From contig CAJQUW010007273.1 of NCBI GenBank assembly GCA_907163375.1, positions 301,001-365,000 of the forward strand: DNA of 64,000 nucleotides. Reading direction: 5' to 3'. Made by a program: the position numbers and the translations under genes. Below the pieces are notes generated by a model that saw nothing but the letters and a program-made list of their open reading frames with translations, was not told the DNA's origin and made no database searches. This DNA comes from Prostheceraeus crozeri. Taxonomy: Eukaryota; Platyhelminthes; Polycladida; Euryleptidae. This document shows, piece by piece, positions 1 to 10,473 of this stretch (positions within the stretch are counted from its first letter, which is position 1; the number at the start of each line of letters is the position of its first letter).

Positions 1-1635
1 GTAGCTCCCTTGTCTTTGATAGGAAATTCTGTTTGGTGGAATGGACCTACATTTCTACAATATGAATTGAATCATTGGCCCGAAAACGAGCAAATTTCTA
101 AAACATCCGATGAGAATACAAGAAGTGATGTCTGCCTTTTAGCGCAATCGTCATCGTCTATTTCGAATATCATTGAAATCGATCGCTACTCCTCCTTCCA
201 AAAGCTACTGAGAGTTACGGCAATTGTTATTAAGTTTATTAGAATATTGAGGAAAGAAATATCAGATGCTACGATTACTTCTACAGATGTAGACAAGGCA
301 GAGTCCATGTGGATCAAAGAAATGCAAAACGAGGAGTATAAATCGGAACTTCTCCATCTCCAAAGCAATGGACCAAGTACTAAGCTGTGCAAGAGTCTTT
401 GTCTTTTTGTTGATAGCGTGGGAATCATTCGCTCGAAAGGTCGTTCTCCATCGGTACTTCCTGAGGAAACAAATAGTCCTATACTTATGCCTAAGGATTC
501 GAAGTTTATCGATTTATTCGTTATGGATGCTCATCGAGATGTTTGTCATGGTGGTGTCTCGGCGACCTTAGCTAAATTGAGAGAAAGATATTGGATTATC
601 AAAGGAAGACAACACGTCAAGAAGTTCGTTCGCCGATGCCATTGGTGTCAACGGGTTCAAGGGTTTCATTATGTCCAAAAGGCTGTTCCTGATATTCCGA
701 AATTTCGATTAAGTCAGATACGTGCTTTTTCTTCCGTCGGAATTGATTACTGTGGACCCTTGTATTCGCGCAGTAATGGGGAGAGTACGGTCAGAAAATG
801 TTACATTTGCCTTTTCGTGTGTGCATCCACAAGAGCCATGCATCTGGAACTGGTTCCGGATTTAACTGCCTTAGCCTTTTGCAGGGCACTCAAAAGATTT
901 GTTGGACGACGGGGAATTCCGCATATTGTATCCGATAACGCTAAAAATTTTAAAGCGGCTTTCAATATCTTGAAAGCTGTGTCTGAAGATGATGCTGTGT
1001 CGAGGTACACAAGTTCTAAGCGGATTGTATGGAATTTTATCGTAGAAAAGGCAGCCTGGATGGGCGGGTTTTATGAGAGAATAGTCAAAGAGGTGAAAGT
1101 TGCTCTTAAGAAAACCGTCCGCAAATCACTGTTAACATACGAAGAATTGGAAACGACTGTCATTGAGATTGAGGGTGTGCTCAATTCCAGGCCGCTACTC
1201 TATGTTGGGGAGGAAAATGAAGGCATGATACTCTCTCCCAGTCATTTCATTATTCTCCAACGTCATACACATCTTCCGGATTCTCCGTATACCGAACCAG
1301 TTCAGTTGAATATTCACGATAAGATTCGCTATCAGAGAAACTTATTAAATTGTTTCTGGGATATATGGCTGAAAATGTACGTTACATCATTACGGGAAAA
1401 GGGTTGGCGTAGTCATCGAGGATCGTCTGATGAGCCCGAAGTGAATGATGTTGTAATGCTGATGGATGAAAAAATACCCAGATTAAATTGGAAAATTGGT
1501 ACTATTCTTGAAGTTTGTAGAGGGCGCGATAATTGTATTCGATCTGCTGTAGTGATTGTGAGGAGTGGTAATAGGTGCGTGCGTTTGCGTAGGCCCATTC
1601 ACCTATTGGTGCCCATAGAAAAAGGTTCTGATTAA
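1..1635 (+). CDS. BEL/Pao retrotransposon Pol, C-terminal part (integrase), 5' cut by window edge
   Basis: This is the integrase end of a BEL/Pao polyprotein, which inserts the element's cDNA into the genome. The frame is open from base 1, so the N-terminal protease, reverse transcriptase and RNase H lie outside the window. Numbering from the codon at base 10: a WWNGP motif at the start is typical of the region before BEL integrases; an HHCC-type zinc segment runs about 169-216 (HGGVSATLAKLRERY, then CHWC); the integrase core has catalytic D246 (VGIDYCGP), D309 (SDNAKNF) and E356 (MGGFYERIV), with the long D-to-E spacing usual in this family; a DUF5641-like tail lies about 456-536 (PRLNWKIGTI). 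No stop or frameshift is visible, so this part could still be functional. It is followed by a polypurine tract and LTR at 1948-2171, which fit the assignment. Confidence 0.93.
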   Translation, partial: VAPLSLIGNSVWWNGPTFLQYELNHWPENEQISKTSDENTRSDVCLLAQSSSSISNIIEIDRYSSFQKLLRVTAIVIKFIRILRKEISDATITSTDVDKAESMWIKEMQNEEYKSELLHLQSNGPSTKLCKSLCLFVDSVGIIRSKGRSPSVLPEETNSPILMPKDSKFIDLFVMDAHRDVCHGGVSATLAKLRERYWIIKGRQHVKKFVRRCHWCQRVQGFHYVQKAVPDIPKFRLSQIRAFSSVGIDYCGPLYSRSNGESTVRKCYICLFVCASTRAMHLELVPDLTALAFCRALKRFVGRRGIPHIVSDNAKNFKAAFNILKAVSEDDAVSRYTSSKRIVWNFIVEKAAWMGGFYERIVKEVKVALKKTVRKSLLTYEELETTVIEIEGVLNSRPLLYVGEENEGMILSPSHFIILQRHTHLPDSPYTEPVQLNIHDKIRYQRNLLNCFWDIWLKMYVTSLREKGWRSHRGSSDEPEVNDVVMLMDEKIPRLNWKIGTILEVCRGRDNCIRSAVVIVRSGNRCVRLRRPIHLLVPIEKGSD

Positions 1636-1947
1636 TTCAAATGCATGGTTCAATCCCCCTCTCAAATCTAACCTATTTCTTACGATTTGTACATTCGTTT
1701 TGTACTTATGTTCAGTTATTATGCCCGACACAGTTGCTTTTTGAACGGGTACCGTATCATATTTCTACATGTCTCAAATCGTATTTCTATTTTTTGCGTA
1801 GATCGTGCTCTGAAGAAAGACTGAATGCCTCTTTTATTCATGCAATGCATGAATAGTGATCTTCATGCGTCTATGATTGGAGTGATAATTTATTATCTAT
1901 TCTCTCTGCGAGTTATCCGTTATATTTGTTTTTTATGCCTGCTCCCA

Positions 1948-1962
1948 TAAAAAATAGGGGAG
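1948..1962 (+). other. Polypurine tract of the BEL/Pao element
   Basis: A purine-rich run ending in ATAGGGGAG sits directly against the TG that opens the LTR. In LTR retrotransposons such a tract primes plus-strand DNA synthesis. Its position between the integrase stop and the LTR supports both boundaries. About 310 bases between the stop and this tract hold no recognisable gene. Confidence 0.8.
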
Positions 1963-2171
1963 TGTCGCGAACTTCTATTGTTAAAGGTTCGTACGTATTA
2001 TCAATCTGCTTTTGTCAAACTTTTATTGTTGAATGCTCCTATTATCAATTTGATATTGATGTCCGAGATCTGGATCAGTGTTCAACAGCTTTGTTTGTTC
2101 AATGTTCTCTCTCACACAATACACTGACGCCGAACAGAGCACTCGTTTTCTCTTACAACGAATCCGCAACA
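1963..2171 (+). repeat. 3' LTR of the BEL/Pao element
   Basis: The segment starts TGTCGCGA and ends TCCGCAACA, an imperfect inverted terminal repeat of the TGTTGCG...CGCAACA kind common in BEL LTRs. It follows the polypurine tract without a gap and is 209 bp long. The five bases after it, CACCT, would be the target duplication, but the 5' LTR lies outside the window, so length and duplication cannot be confirmed here. Confidence 0.75.
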
Positions 2172-2843
2172 CACCTCAATTAAGTCCTACGTCTCCTCAT
2201 GCATCATCATACCTTTTCGCTTGGCTTCTTCGGAAGCAACAATTAAATACAAAATGAAGCAGCAAAAAAAGATGAAAAAATCTTTCCAGCATCATGACTG
2301 TGTTCTCATACCTATCAATCAGCACGATTTTCTCATTAACAGTCAGTTTGAGAGAAAACTTTTCTTTTTGATGCTATCAGAAATTTGCGCCACTGATTTA
2401 ATGCATTTTGCGGTGCTTGCAGTGCACAAAATTAAGGATGACAGGAAGAGGATTATATTTTACTTAAAAGTTCTAGAAGCTTAGTTCTATAATGAGGATT
2501 CGAATTGACTATTGTCTTACACTCATTCTTTGTGGATGCCTTCGCCAATCTCAATTAAACTTCATTCACACATCAGCCGTGACATCAATTAACACGTCAT
2601 TTATATGCAAATATCAGGTAGATGAAACACAACATCATTCTGAAATAGTTGGGAAATATATTTGTTTGTCCAAATTAGATAAATTATTGGATTATATTAT
2701 CTGAAGTTTTATGTGTCATTCAATGTGTCTATTTATCTGAAGATTTAGAATGATGTGCTTATGTGCGAGATTTATATTTCAGGGGACTCAACCCAACCTA
2801 GCCCCTGGCTGCGACATGCCTGGGTAGATTAGAACTGAGAAGT
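2172..2843. other. No gene recognised
   Basis: AT-rich sequence with only short open frames (at most about 87 codons) and no motif I recognise. Nothing ties it to the BEL element beyond adjacency. Confidence 0.6.
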
Positions 2844-2899
2844 GATAGTTATTGCACTCTAGGATTCGTCGAGACCGAAACCTAGAGTGCGATAACTAC
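2844..2899. repeat. Short perfect-looking hairpin next to beta MITE
   Basis: Arms 2844-2863 and 2881-2899 (core TTGCACTCTAGG and CCTAGAGTGC) pair over about 19 bp with one or two mismatches around a 17-base loop. The outer ends resemble the TTATTGC terminus of the beta MITE that begins two bases later at 2901, so this may be a miniature relative of it or a terminal structure of a host element. Confidence 0.6.
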
Positions 2900-2900
2900 C

Positions 2901-3400
2901 TTATTGCTTGACAGCGCGGCGAAGACGAATTGCACGGTTTCAGCACGCTGTCATACTTTGACACTTTAATCAACCATTTAGACAATAAAATACATAAAAA
3001 GGTTTTATCTATTCATCTTGTCAACACTGTCTGTCATTCAATCTGAAACAGAGCTACCGATAGAACGCGTTAGCGTCCTCATAGCACAAACCATTGATAA
3101 TGATTATTCGATTTCTATGGCTCAAAATAGCAATGCAATGGCTTGCCACTCGCTCCATGATAGAGTTCTTGAAGTGAAAGCTGCCTTAGCGTAACCATGG
3201 CGTTGTTTATCAGAATATTTGGCAAGTGCTCCAGAATAACTCTTTGTTCTATTTCTATGTCCCGAAATGTGCGTCTGCATACAACGAATACATTGCATAC
3301 AATAACAGTGCAATAAGAAATTTTAACAGTCATGTAGAGATAAATTCTTCGACAATATTTATTGCACGATGAGGGTCATTTATCGTCCGTCGAGCAATAA
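2901..3400 (-). mobile_element. MITE family beta, uninterrupted copy
   Basis: This 500-bp segment starts TTATTGCTTGACAG and ends with the inverted match CGTCCGTCGAGCAATAA, giving terminal inverted repeats TTATTGCTYGACRG. In reverse complement it aligns along its length to the pieces 6983-7215, 8911-9045, 9584-9748 and 10474-10514, which are one copy broken by three later insertions. It therefore serves as the empty-site reference for that nest. I see no clear target duplication here. A 72-codon minus-strand frame (3115-3333) crosses it but resembles no protein I know. The superfamily is unresolved. Confidence 0.75.
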
Positions 3401-3462
3401 AGTGCGGTTACCCAATCATTGTCAGTTGTCAGTGACTGTTCTCTGAATACTGTTATCATGGC

Positions 3463-3560
3463 AAACCATAGAAATTAATAATTCCATAGAAAGTCCTAGA
3501 ATGGAAATTGCATGGAAATTATGGCACAACCCGGGGGAACTTAGTTGGGGCAAAAAGCAA
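3463..3560 (-). repeat. Fragment of foldback family epsilon
   Basis: Contains the inner-arm words AACCATAGAAAT, CCTAGAATGGAAAT and GGGGGAACTTAGTTGGGGC that recur, inverted, in the epsilon element at 25131-25695 and in the copy at 10957-11675. Only about 100 bp of the arm is present, so this is a truncated or decayed copy. Confidence 0.55.
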
Positions 3561-5339
3561 ATTTTGCGAACTGGCTCTCTTGTTTTCTGGTTGGCATTTT
3601 TAATTATCAAGTCAATTTGCGATCTGGATTGTTGCCCCTAGTTCAAAGATCATGTACACATAAACAATAGTGAAATTACAAAATACTGCAGCGACAGGAT
3701 GACAAAGTAGGAAATCCTGTAAAACGTTCTGTACGTTCATCATTTTGAAATATCGCTCCTATAATCAATCAAGAGTATAATCAGACACATACGCAACTTG
3801 TAATGTCGATTTACAGAGCATGCATTGCTCCAGCTGGAAATCAGAGGCCAAGAAATCTCAGAGTATTCATTTTACTTAAAAGAGTTCCCCTATTCAATAT
3901 ATTTGAGCAATTTTCAAAACCTTTGCATGCTTTCGAATATGAGCTTCCAAAATATCATCACACTATATCATATAAGTCATTTAGTGATTAATTGAAAGAT
4001 CCAGCGACATTTCATTTATCTGAGAAATGATTGTCGGTAAAGCAGCTTTCAATGTGCATATTCCAGAAAGCGCTAGGTTTCTTAACCGTTAGAAGGAGAA
4101 ATTTTCTAATAATTAGAATTTTTATCTTTGAATTCTTGAGATATTCTCACAAACAGCACACCAACCACTTTCGATTATGACTCTGAACCAATTTTTTATT
4201 CGCATTCCAGCATTGAAAAATTGGAAAATAGTTGTCAACAACTGCTACAAATAGACACAGTATATTAATCCATGGAATAGTAGGCTAATTCACATGAAAC
4301 AATGCTGCCATCTCACTTAGCATTCTCTTCATGAAAATCCTGCAATTTGTTGTCAACAACTTCTACAACCAACTTGGCAAATAGCTTGACTATGATGCGA
4401 TGTTTTAGATTGAAACAGATCTACAAACCATAGATTTTTCCATGTGCCATCATTACACATAAGCAAGATATCTCCATTCTAGTGTACTATTATCCACTTC
4501 TATGTGGCAAACTATGTCCATGACGTAATATTGCTTCTATGTTCATGTCATTTCTATTCCTTCAACACAATAGAATGGATTTCTATGATTATTACTATTT
4601 CACATGTCCTCACTGCAGATAATCAAATCGTCCTCAATCTCTCAAACTTGCGCAGTAATGATTAGAGCTCGCGGTCTCATGCTTGTTCACTTCTTCTGCT
4701 GAAAAGAAAGTAACTTATAATTAATTTTTGACAATCAAGACAGAGCCGTGTTCACACGGCAACAAAAGAGGCGATTTCCTTGATTAAGCCACAACTTCAA
4801 TCGCGAACGAATCATTCCCTTCTCATTAACTATCAAATCTCCTACAAGACTTGTCATTCTAATTTGACAAAGGACGTCCTTCTACAAACACTTGGATTGA
4901 TATACTCAGAGTTCACACGTGTAGCTTGCTGTCACGTATTTGAAAGGAGGTAGCCAATTACAATCCCATCTTATCAGTTTAATCGTGAACATCACACGAA
5001 CGGTTGTTGTCCTACAATGACTTGAGAATCACAATCATGATGAGCTTGAGGATTCTATATCGCATGGGAGCTCTTAATTTTGTAGTTTTGGAGGGAGGAT
5101 GGAGAAACAATAGGGTTAGAAATAGTTTATTATTATTGAATACCAATAAATTTAGCAATCATTTCATAATGCAAAAATCTTAAAAAATTTCTTACATGTA
5201 CGTTCTAGTACAAGTATTCTACATGTACGTTCTCGCATGGTATTCTCGTACAGTTCTAAGTAGCTTCAAATGTGAATGTACACTGGACGTCAGAATTTTG
5301 GAACAAATGAAAATAAATTTAAAGGGATAAGATTCAACT
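3561..5339. other. No gene recognised; two copies of a GTTGTCAACAAC word
   Basis: AT-rich, with only short frames. The words GTTGTCAACAACTGCTACAA (from 4232) and GTTGTCAACAACTTCTACAA (from 4351) are near-identical direct repeats about 120 bp apart. GTTCACACG-type words occur near 4748 and 4911, a common style of transposon end, but I could not pair them into a convincing element. Confidence 0.5.
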
Positions 5340-5341
5340 TA

Positions 5342-6077
5342 GCGTATTTCCTCTAATATAAACACCTCCATTTTTGTAAAATTTGACTTAATTTTCGATC
5401 TTGTTGCTTACACTAGAATCGTGGCTTATAATATAGATATAAAAAACACTGTTTTAATTTTTCTGCGGTGTATGTTTTAATGCCAACCTTTTCTAGTTTG
5501 CTAAAACATCACAAATAATGTAATCCGTTAATTCTCGAAACTTATACTCATTAAGGCTTAAGATGGACTTCAAATTTATGAGTTTCCATGATGACCTCTT
5601 CTCCGTCATCGGTGATTCTGCTTTCCCAGGAGTCCTGATTATCTTGTGGGCGTTGAGTCAGAACATGCTTACGGCTCATTTTCTATAAAACAATGAATCA
5701 CATGGACTTCTGAACCATCTTCTCCGCAGGCCTTCATGGCCCTGAGAATCAGATCTCGAGGGATCTCTTCCCAAGCCTCGACAATCCACTGAAACAGTTG
5801 TTCCTTCGATGGAGCCCCGATTTCTTTGAGCTGTAAATGTGTGGTTGCCAGACGCCACCCACCGAAGATAACCCGGCTGAATTCGGCATTTTATAGGTTT
5901 GTTGAAAGATCACCTGAACGTGACCGGTGCACCCTCCGAGAAAAATCTCTCACCTGACAACTCGTAAATTGGTTTTTCCTCAAATAAAAAAAGAGATATT
6001 GCTTATATTAAAGACAGCAGGAGTGTTAAAACCGTTGCTTATATTAGAAGGGTGCTTATATATTAGAGGAAATACGG
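5342..6077 (-). mobile_element. Pogo-like (Tc1/mariner superfamily) DNA transposon, internally deleted
   Basis: The ends are inverted repeats of GTATTTCCTCTAATATA: left end at 5342, right end at 6077. Both are flanked by TA (5340-5341 and 6078-6079), the target duplication of Tc1/mariner elements. Variants of GCTTATATTA repeat three times just inside the right end (5998-6060), as subterminal repeats often do. At 736 bp it is far too short for a full pogo transposase. It keeps only the coding remnant at 5669-5873, so it is a deletion derivative that would need a transposase supplied elsewhere. Confidence 0.83.
5669..5873 (-). pseudogene. Pogo-family transposase, C-terminal remnant
   Basis: One minus-strand frame reads LQLKEIGAPSKEQLFQWIVE, then EAWEEIPRDLILRAMKACG, then DGSEVHVIHCF and a stop at 5669-5671. 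The pattern of an aromatic/acidic 'W..EAW..IP...I..S...CG...DGSED' tail is typical of pogo/Tigger and related CENP-B-like transposases, where it follows the DDE domain. The DNA-binding and catalytic parts are missing. It lies inside the TA-flanked inverted-repeat element 5342-6077, which supports the reading. A short open frame on the same strand at 5676-5858 is in another phase and is a shadow. Confidence 0.7.
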
Positions 6078-6079
6078 TA

Positions 6080-6681
6080 TATTCATGGCATCCAGGATAC
6101 TATTGTCTTGCTAGCAGCTACTACAGTCCATCGCAACTTTGTAGAGACGAATCTAGACGCTGTCTATATAAACGAATGCATGTTGCTGAATGATGCAGTG
6201 CACATAAATAGCCTTTTCACCGTTTTTAACTTACTGCCCATAATAATAAGAAAGAGAGTCGTTTAAGGATACTGCCTTGCTTTTAAAATTAGGATTTTAA
6301 ATGGTCGTATGGTTGATCATCTGATTCTAGGCGCAGCCAAACACGATCGCAGGGTTTGCGAGCGCTTGATTCATTACTATACTATCGACTGCTCTCTTAG
6401 ACCAAACATCTCGCAACAAGCAGTGTTATAGAGACAAAGATCAATTCTTATATTCAGGTACATCTGTTACTCATTCACTTAGTGTGCTAGTTTTCTTTCA
6501 AAATGAACGATTAGGACATTATGGCAATAATCATTTGGTCATAATTGATATTATACCTATGCAACTGCTGTGTTGGTCTAGCAGACCTTGCATAGATGGC
6601 ATTCTGCACATCTCAAAGCAAGCGAGCAAAGGATGTTCATAAATGCTTTAATCCATACAAATTCAACTTTTCTCTTTCTTT
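6080..6681. other. No gene recognised
   Basis: About 600 bp of AT-rich DNA with no motif I can name. Confidence 0.5.
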
Positions 6682-6755
6682 GAGTTTAAGTTCACACTAG
6701 CACGATAACGATAAAATCGTGACGATATTTCATTTATCGTTCAGCTCGTTTACAG
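6682..6755. repeat. Small palindromic MITE-like hairpin with TTCACACT ends
   Basis: The left part reads TTCACACT, then AACGATAAA about ten bases later. The right part reads TTTATCGTT, then AGTGTGAA, so both words pair in the same order around a short centre. Another CGATAACGATAAA match in reverse complement lies near 6838, so the element may extend to about 6845. I cannot assign a family. Confidence 0.5.
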
Positions 6756-7215
6756 TGTGAATTTTATCGTGGAGAAAATCGGGTTGATGTGAGCAGCAGC
6801 TATGCTATACATGCAGAGCGATTTTGTTTCAATTTATCGTTATCGGACAAAAGAGGTTTATTGATGGTCATTTCAGCCGCTTACCTACAAACCGATCTAG
6901 GTTAATGTTGCTAGATCTTGAAGAGAATCGAATTATTGAAACATGTAATTGTAGATTCTCGTCGCAAGGCTGCATATTGTAAATTATTGCTCGACGGACG
7001 ATAAATGACCCTAATCGTGCAATGACTTATCGAAGAATTTATCACTACATGACTTAAAATTTCTAATCGTGCTGTTGTATGGTTGTACTGTGGCACTGTC
7101 ACACGGTTGCATGCAATGGATTCGTTGCATGAAGACGTTCGTGTATTTCAGAACATAGAACAATTGATATTTACAATGGTCAAGTATGGAGTTATTCTGA
7201 AACACTTGCCAAATA

Positions 7216-8910
7216 CAGGTTTTCCAGTTCGACAATGCGACTATCAGATTAAAGAATATGTTTTAAGATGCAACAACGGTATTTCTGTTAATCAGCAGCG
7301 TTTTCAATTGAATGATATTGTTTTTAATCGGTTGTGATAATAAGTGAGTTTATTAATGGATTTATAAGTTTAATGAACGGCAACCTGAAATCATAAACGG
7401 CTTTTATATTCAATTATATTATATTTAACAGGTAAGTCAATACAAAAAGTTTTGAAATTTTTTTAATTCGAAAAGGTAAAATATGTCCAAAAGGAAAAGT
7501 TTGATAATTATTTTACTTTCAAAGGTAATACAGTAAGTCATTAAAAACTTTTTACTAAAAGGTAAGCTTTGATAATCTTGAAATTTTTTCTTCCATTATG
7601 AAACAAAGCAAGTACCGTAATATTCATTGATGGTTTTGTAAGACATCCTCGCGATTAATTAGTCTAGGCATCAATCTGCCCATACGTCTGGAAGACCTTC
7701 CCATCTTATTTGCAGTGATGGCACTCATGTTTTGGGAGGCGAGTTGCAGTAAGGTCAAATTCCGCTGTTGTCCAGTGTAGTTGTGTAACTGCTCACGAAT
7801 CTCAGCTACTTCTCTCTTGAAAGCCGCTTTCCACATGGAAAACGCGTTCTCTGCGATATTGAGAAATGGCGAGTAGGGTGGTAAGTACCTAATGGAGTGT
7901 CCCTCTCGCAAACTGACTTCACGGGCTCTATTGTGTCACGGAGCATTATCCATGACGAATACACGAGGTCCAGCCCCAGCCGCAACGGACGCTTCTTTCA
8001 GCCAGGAATTAAATCTCTCACAGGAGGTTCCGCCTTCGGTAGAATTCATGATGGACGACACCTTCATTAGAGACCGCCAAGATGAGAGCAAAATTCCGCC
8101 CGCGCTGTCCATGAACAATCCCGACAGCTCGCTCTCCCCGTCTGGCACGACCTCGTGTGCGACTGATCCATAAATTAAAACCGGATTCGTCCAATAAAAT
8201 AAATGTTGGCGGATGGTTTGCGTTGATTGTGTGCAGATACCAGTTCGCATACTCGGCCCTTTCCACTTTGCCGTCATGGTTATTGCGGTTGACTTGAACA
8301 GTCTCCATTTTCTTTAAGATGATAAGACGATTTCTCAGACATGTACTGATAGTTTGAATTGAGACAGATGGCTTGTCCGGCATCCGCGCTTGTAGATCAG
8401 CTTTGATTTGGGCTAACGTGAATTCCGGTTGGGATTCAACAATCTCTACCACAGTATTTGCCATATCTTCGTCCATCTTTTGGTGTCGTCTTCCTCCTCT
8501 GGGACGCTCAATGACTCCAAGTATATAACGATGTACTATTGAATACGCAGTACCCCGTTTTACACCGAGAACTCGAGCGGCTTCAATATAATCATCTCCG
8601 GCTTCGTGAGCCATAATGATTCTGCGTTTAACATCAGAAGGTATTCGCTGGCGCTCCATATTGATAAGTCAATTTAGCAGATGTGAAGACATCTATATAG
8701 GGCTTTGGATCAAACCGAATAGATATCATTTATTCTTCACGTGAAATACCGCTCACTAATCTGATTGAACTAATTGAACTATTTTGCTGCAGTTTATTTA
8801 TTGTTGTCGCTCTCAATTGTGAAATGACGTAATATTTTATCTTTTAACGTTTTAGAAATTAAAGTACCGCTCTTGATTCGGTAGTTACCGTTGTCGTGTA
8901 GGAAAACCTG
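7216..8910 (-). mobile_element. IS630-Tc1-mariner superfamily DNA transposon, full length but with broken transposase
   Basis: The ends share CAGGTTTTCC as terminal inverted repeats, with weaker similarity running about 20 bases further in. The element is flanked by TA at 7214-7215 and 8911-8912. The beta copy at 2901-3400 has the unoccupied site: its CTTGCCAAATATT reads straight across the point where this 1,695-bp element sits in the second copy. That is direct empty-site evidence for TA-targeted insertion. The only gene is the transposase on the minus strand (7624-8659), which has one frameshift and one stop. Confidence 0.88.
7624..8659 (-). pseudogene. IS630/Tc1-like transposase (DDE_3 type), one frameshift and one nonsense codon
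   Basis: A cut-and-paste transposase acting on the ends of the element 7216-8910. It begins with an ATG at 8659. Residues about 5-50 form a helix-turn-helix region with a GRPR-like linker (ERPRGGRR). The first catalytic aspartate is D157 in ILLDESGF. The frame is lost by a single-base shift near 8027-8034 and resumes one phase over. The second aspartate is in FVMDNAP, and the next codon is TGA (7936-7938) where many relatives have a residue before a histidine. The catalytic glutamate follows in YSPFLNIAEN. Only 32 residues separate the second D and the E, fewer than the 34 of Tc1. The frame ends at 7624. Both lesions make this copy inactive. Confidence 0.88.
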
Positions 8911-9045
8911 TATTTCGATGAACAACACTATGATGCCGCTAAGATAGCGCTCATATTTAGATTTCTATAATCAAACATTCGACAAACCATAGAAATCGAA
9001 TTATTATCAATGGCCATTATCTACCGAAATTGTCCAAAAAGTTCT

Positions 9046-9583
9046 GCTGTAGCCACAGAATTAGACAGGTCGTCTCTTCTTCCGTTTGACTAGAAGGGAA
9101 GCATTGGAACATGTAACGTTAATGAAATGGCACAATCTGCTGACATAATACCATAGCAATCGAACAATGAGCAGTCAGTTCAACATTAAACACGCCAAAT
9201 TGTGCAAAGTTTCAGTGACTGTTATCAACCGGATCACACAGCAAAGAGACACAGACGATATCAAGTTCTTCAGAGAAGTTTGTGAACGTTTTTTCATGCG
9301 CATGCTAACTTTTTTAACAATAATCGGAGAGCCCAACATTATCGAGAAAACTTTTGCGCTATGATCTGAATTCTTCGAATCTGAAGGAGTTGTGGCAATC
9401 GGAGCATTTTGAAGGAATTCAGAGCAATCCGCAAGCGACGCACGACTATTTTTCCTATCTCTGTAAGGTATTAAAAATTTCTTTTTGCCCACTTATTAAG
9501 TTCCTGCATGTGCCATCTGTTTGAATCAGTTCTCACTTCTAGCAAAGTGATACGATTAAACAATCTAATTCTGTGGCTGTAGC
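9046..9583 (+). mobile_element. MITE family gamma, copy 1
   Basis: Terminal inverted repeats are GTAGCCACAGAATTAGA on the left and TCTAATTCTGTGGCTGTAG on the right. The 538-bp body aligns in reverse complement with copies at 21374-21908 and 35387-35855. It interrupts the beta MITE between bases that are nearly contiguous in the reference copy, about 75 extra flanking bases aside. A 65-codon frame (9167-9364) is not preserved in the other copies, which carry small indels, so it is not a gene. No clear target duplication was found. Confidence 0.75.
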
Positions 9584-9748
9584 ACTTTTAGTCTAATAGA
9601 CATGGCGTCATTTCATGAAGGAATGCGCTACGAAGACACTAACTTAGCGGTCTATTGGATAATTCTTTTTCCTGCTGAAGGACAGTAACGATAAGATGAA
9701 TAGATTGAAGCGTTATCTGCAAATAATTTTCTAAATGGTTGATTAATA

Positions 9749-10473
9749 GTCCAGCAGCCAGAACGAGTTTCTGCAGGGAAAGAGGCCGAAAGTGAGACTT
9801 TCACAGAATGATGTACACCTTATGCCTACTACGAATCTGCACGTCTGCCGAATTCTAGTGAGTTCCTCTTCTTGTCAGACAGGATCAAAGAAAAACACAT
9901 GTAAATCCAATGGGACGCAGATTGCAGTTTTTCGCTAAAATGAAATTTTCTGTGTTTTCTCGGATTAAGCAAAATGTACTAAGCCAAGAGTCATAATTTT
10001 TCACATGGAATGACTTCAGGTCATTTCCTTTCATATTCATGCACGTACCCGTCTATAAAGCTAAATACATTTAAATTTGGCGATACTTTTAATGTCGGTA
10101 AACACAAATATTTTGAGCAACTTTATCCACATTCAACCACACTTTCACATACATTGCCGATCAGAAGCATGATAATAGCACCTTCACATCATAGGAAATG
10201 ATCTGAAGACATTCCATGTCAAAAATAATGACTCTAGACTTCATACTTTCCAGTTGATTAGCGATAACATAGAAAATTTCATTTTAACCAAAACCTGCAA
10301 TCTGCGTCGCATTGAATTTACATGTGTTTTTCATTGATCCTGTTTGACAAGTAGAGGAACTCATTAGAACTCGGCAGACGCGCAGATTCGCAGCAAGCAT
10401 AGGGTGTACATCATTCTGAGAAAGTCTTATTTTCGGCCTCGTTCCCTGCAGAAACTTGTTCTGGCTGCCGGAC
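9749..10473. mobile_element. Foldback MITE family delta, copy 1, long inverted arms
   Basis: A 725-bp palindromic element. Its left end GTCCAGCAGCCAGAACGAG matches the right end in reverse complement (GTCCGGCAGCCAGAACAAG), and similarity continues through about 220 bp of each arm (roughly 9749-9970 and 10245-10473) around a unique centre of some 270 bp. AATA flanks both sides (9745-9748 and 10474-10477). The beta reference copy shows the empty site (GGTTGATTAAAGTG against GGTTGATTAATA...AATAAAGC). Such long arms would fold into a strong hairpin when single-stranded. No transposase is present. Confidence 0.8.

Noticed and set aside
9167-9364. 65-codon frame in the gamma MITE as a gene
   Set aside because: The frame is broken by indels and stops in the copies at 21374 and 35387.
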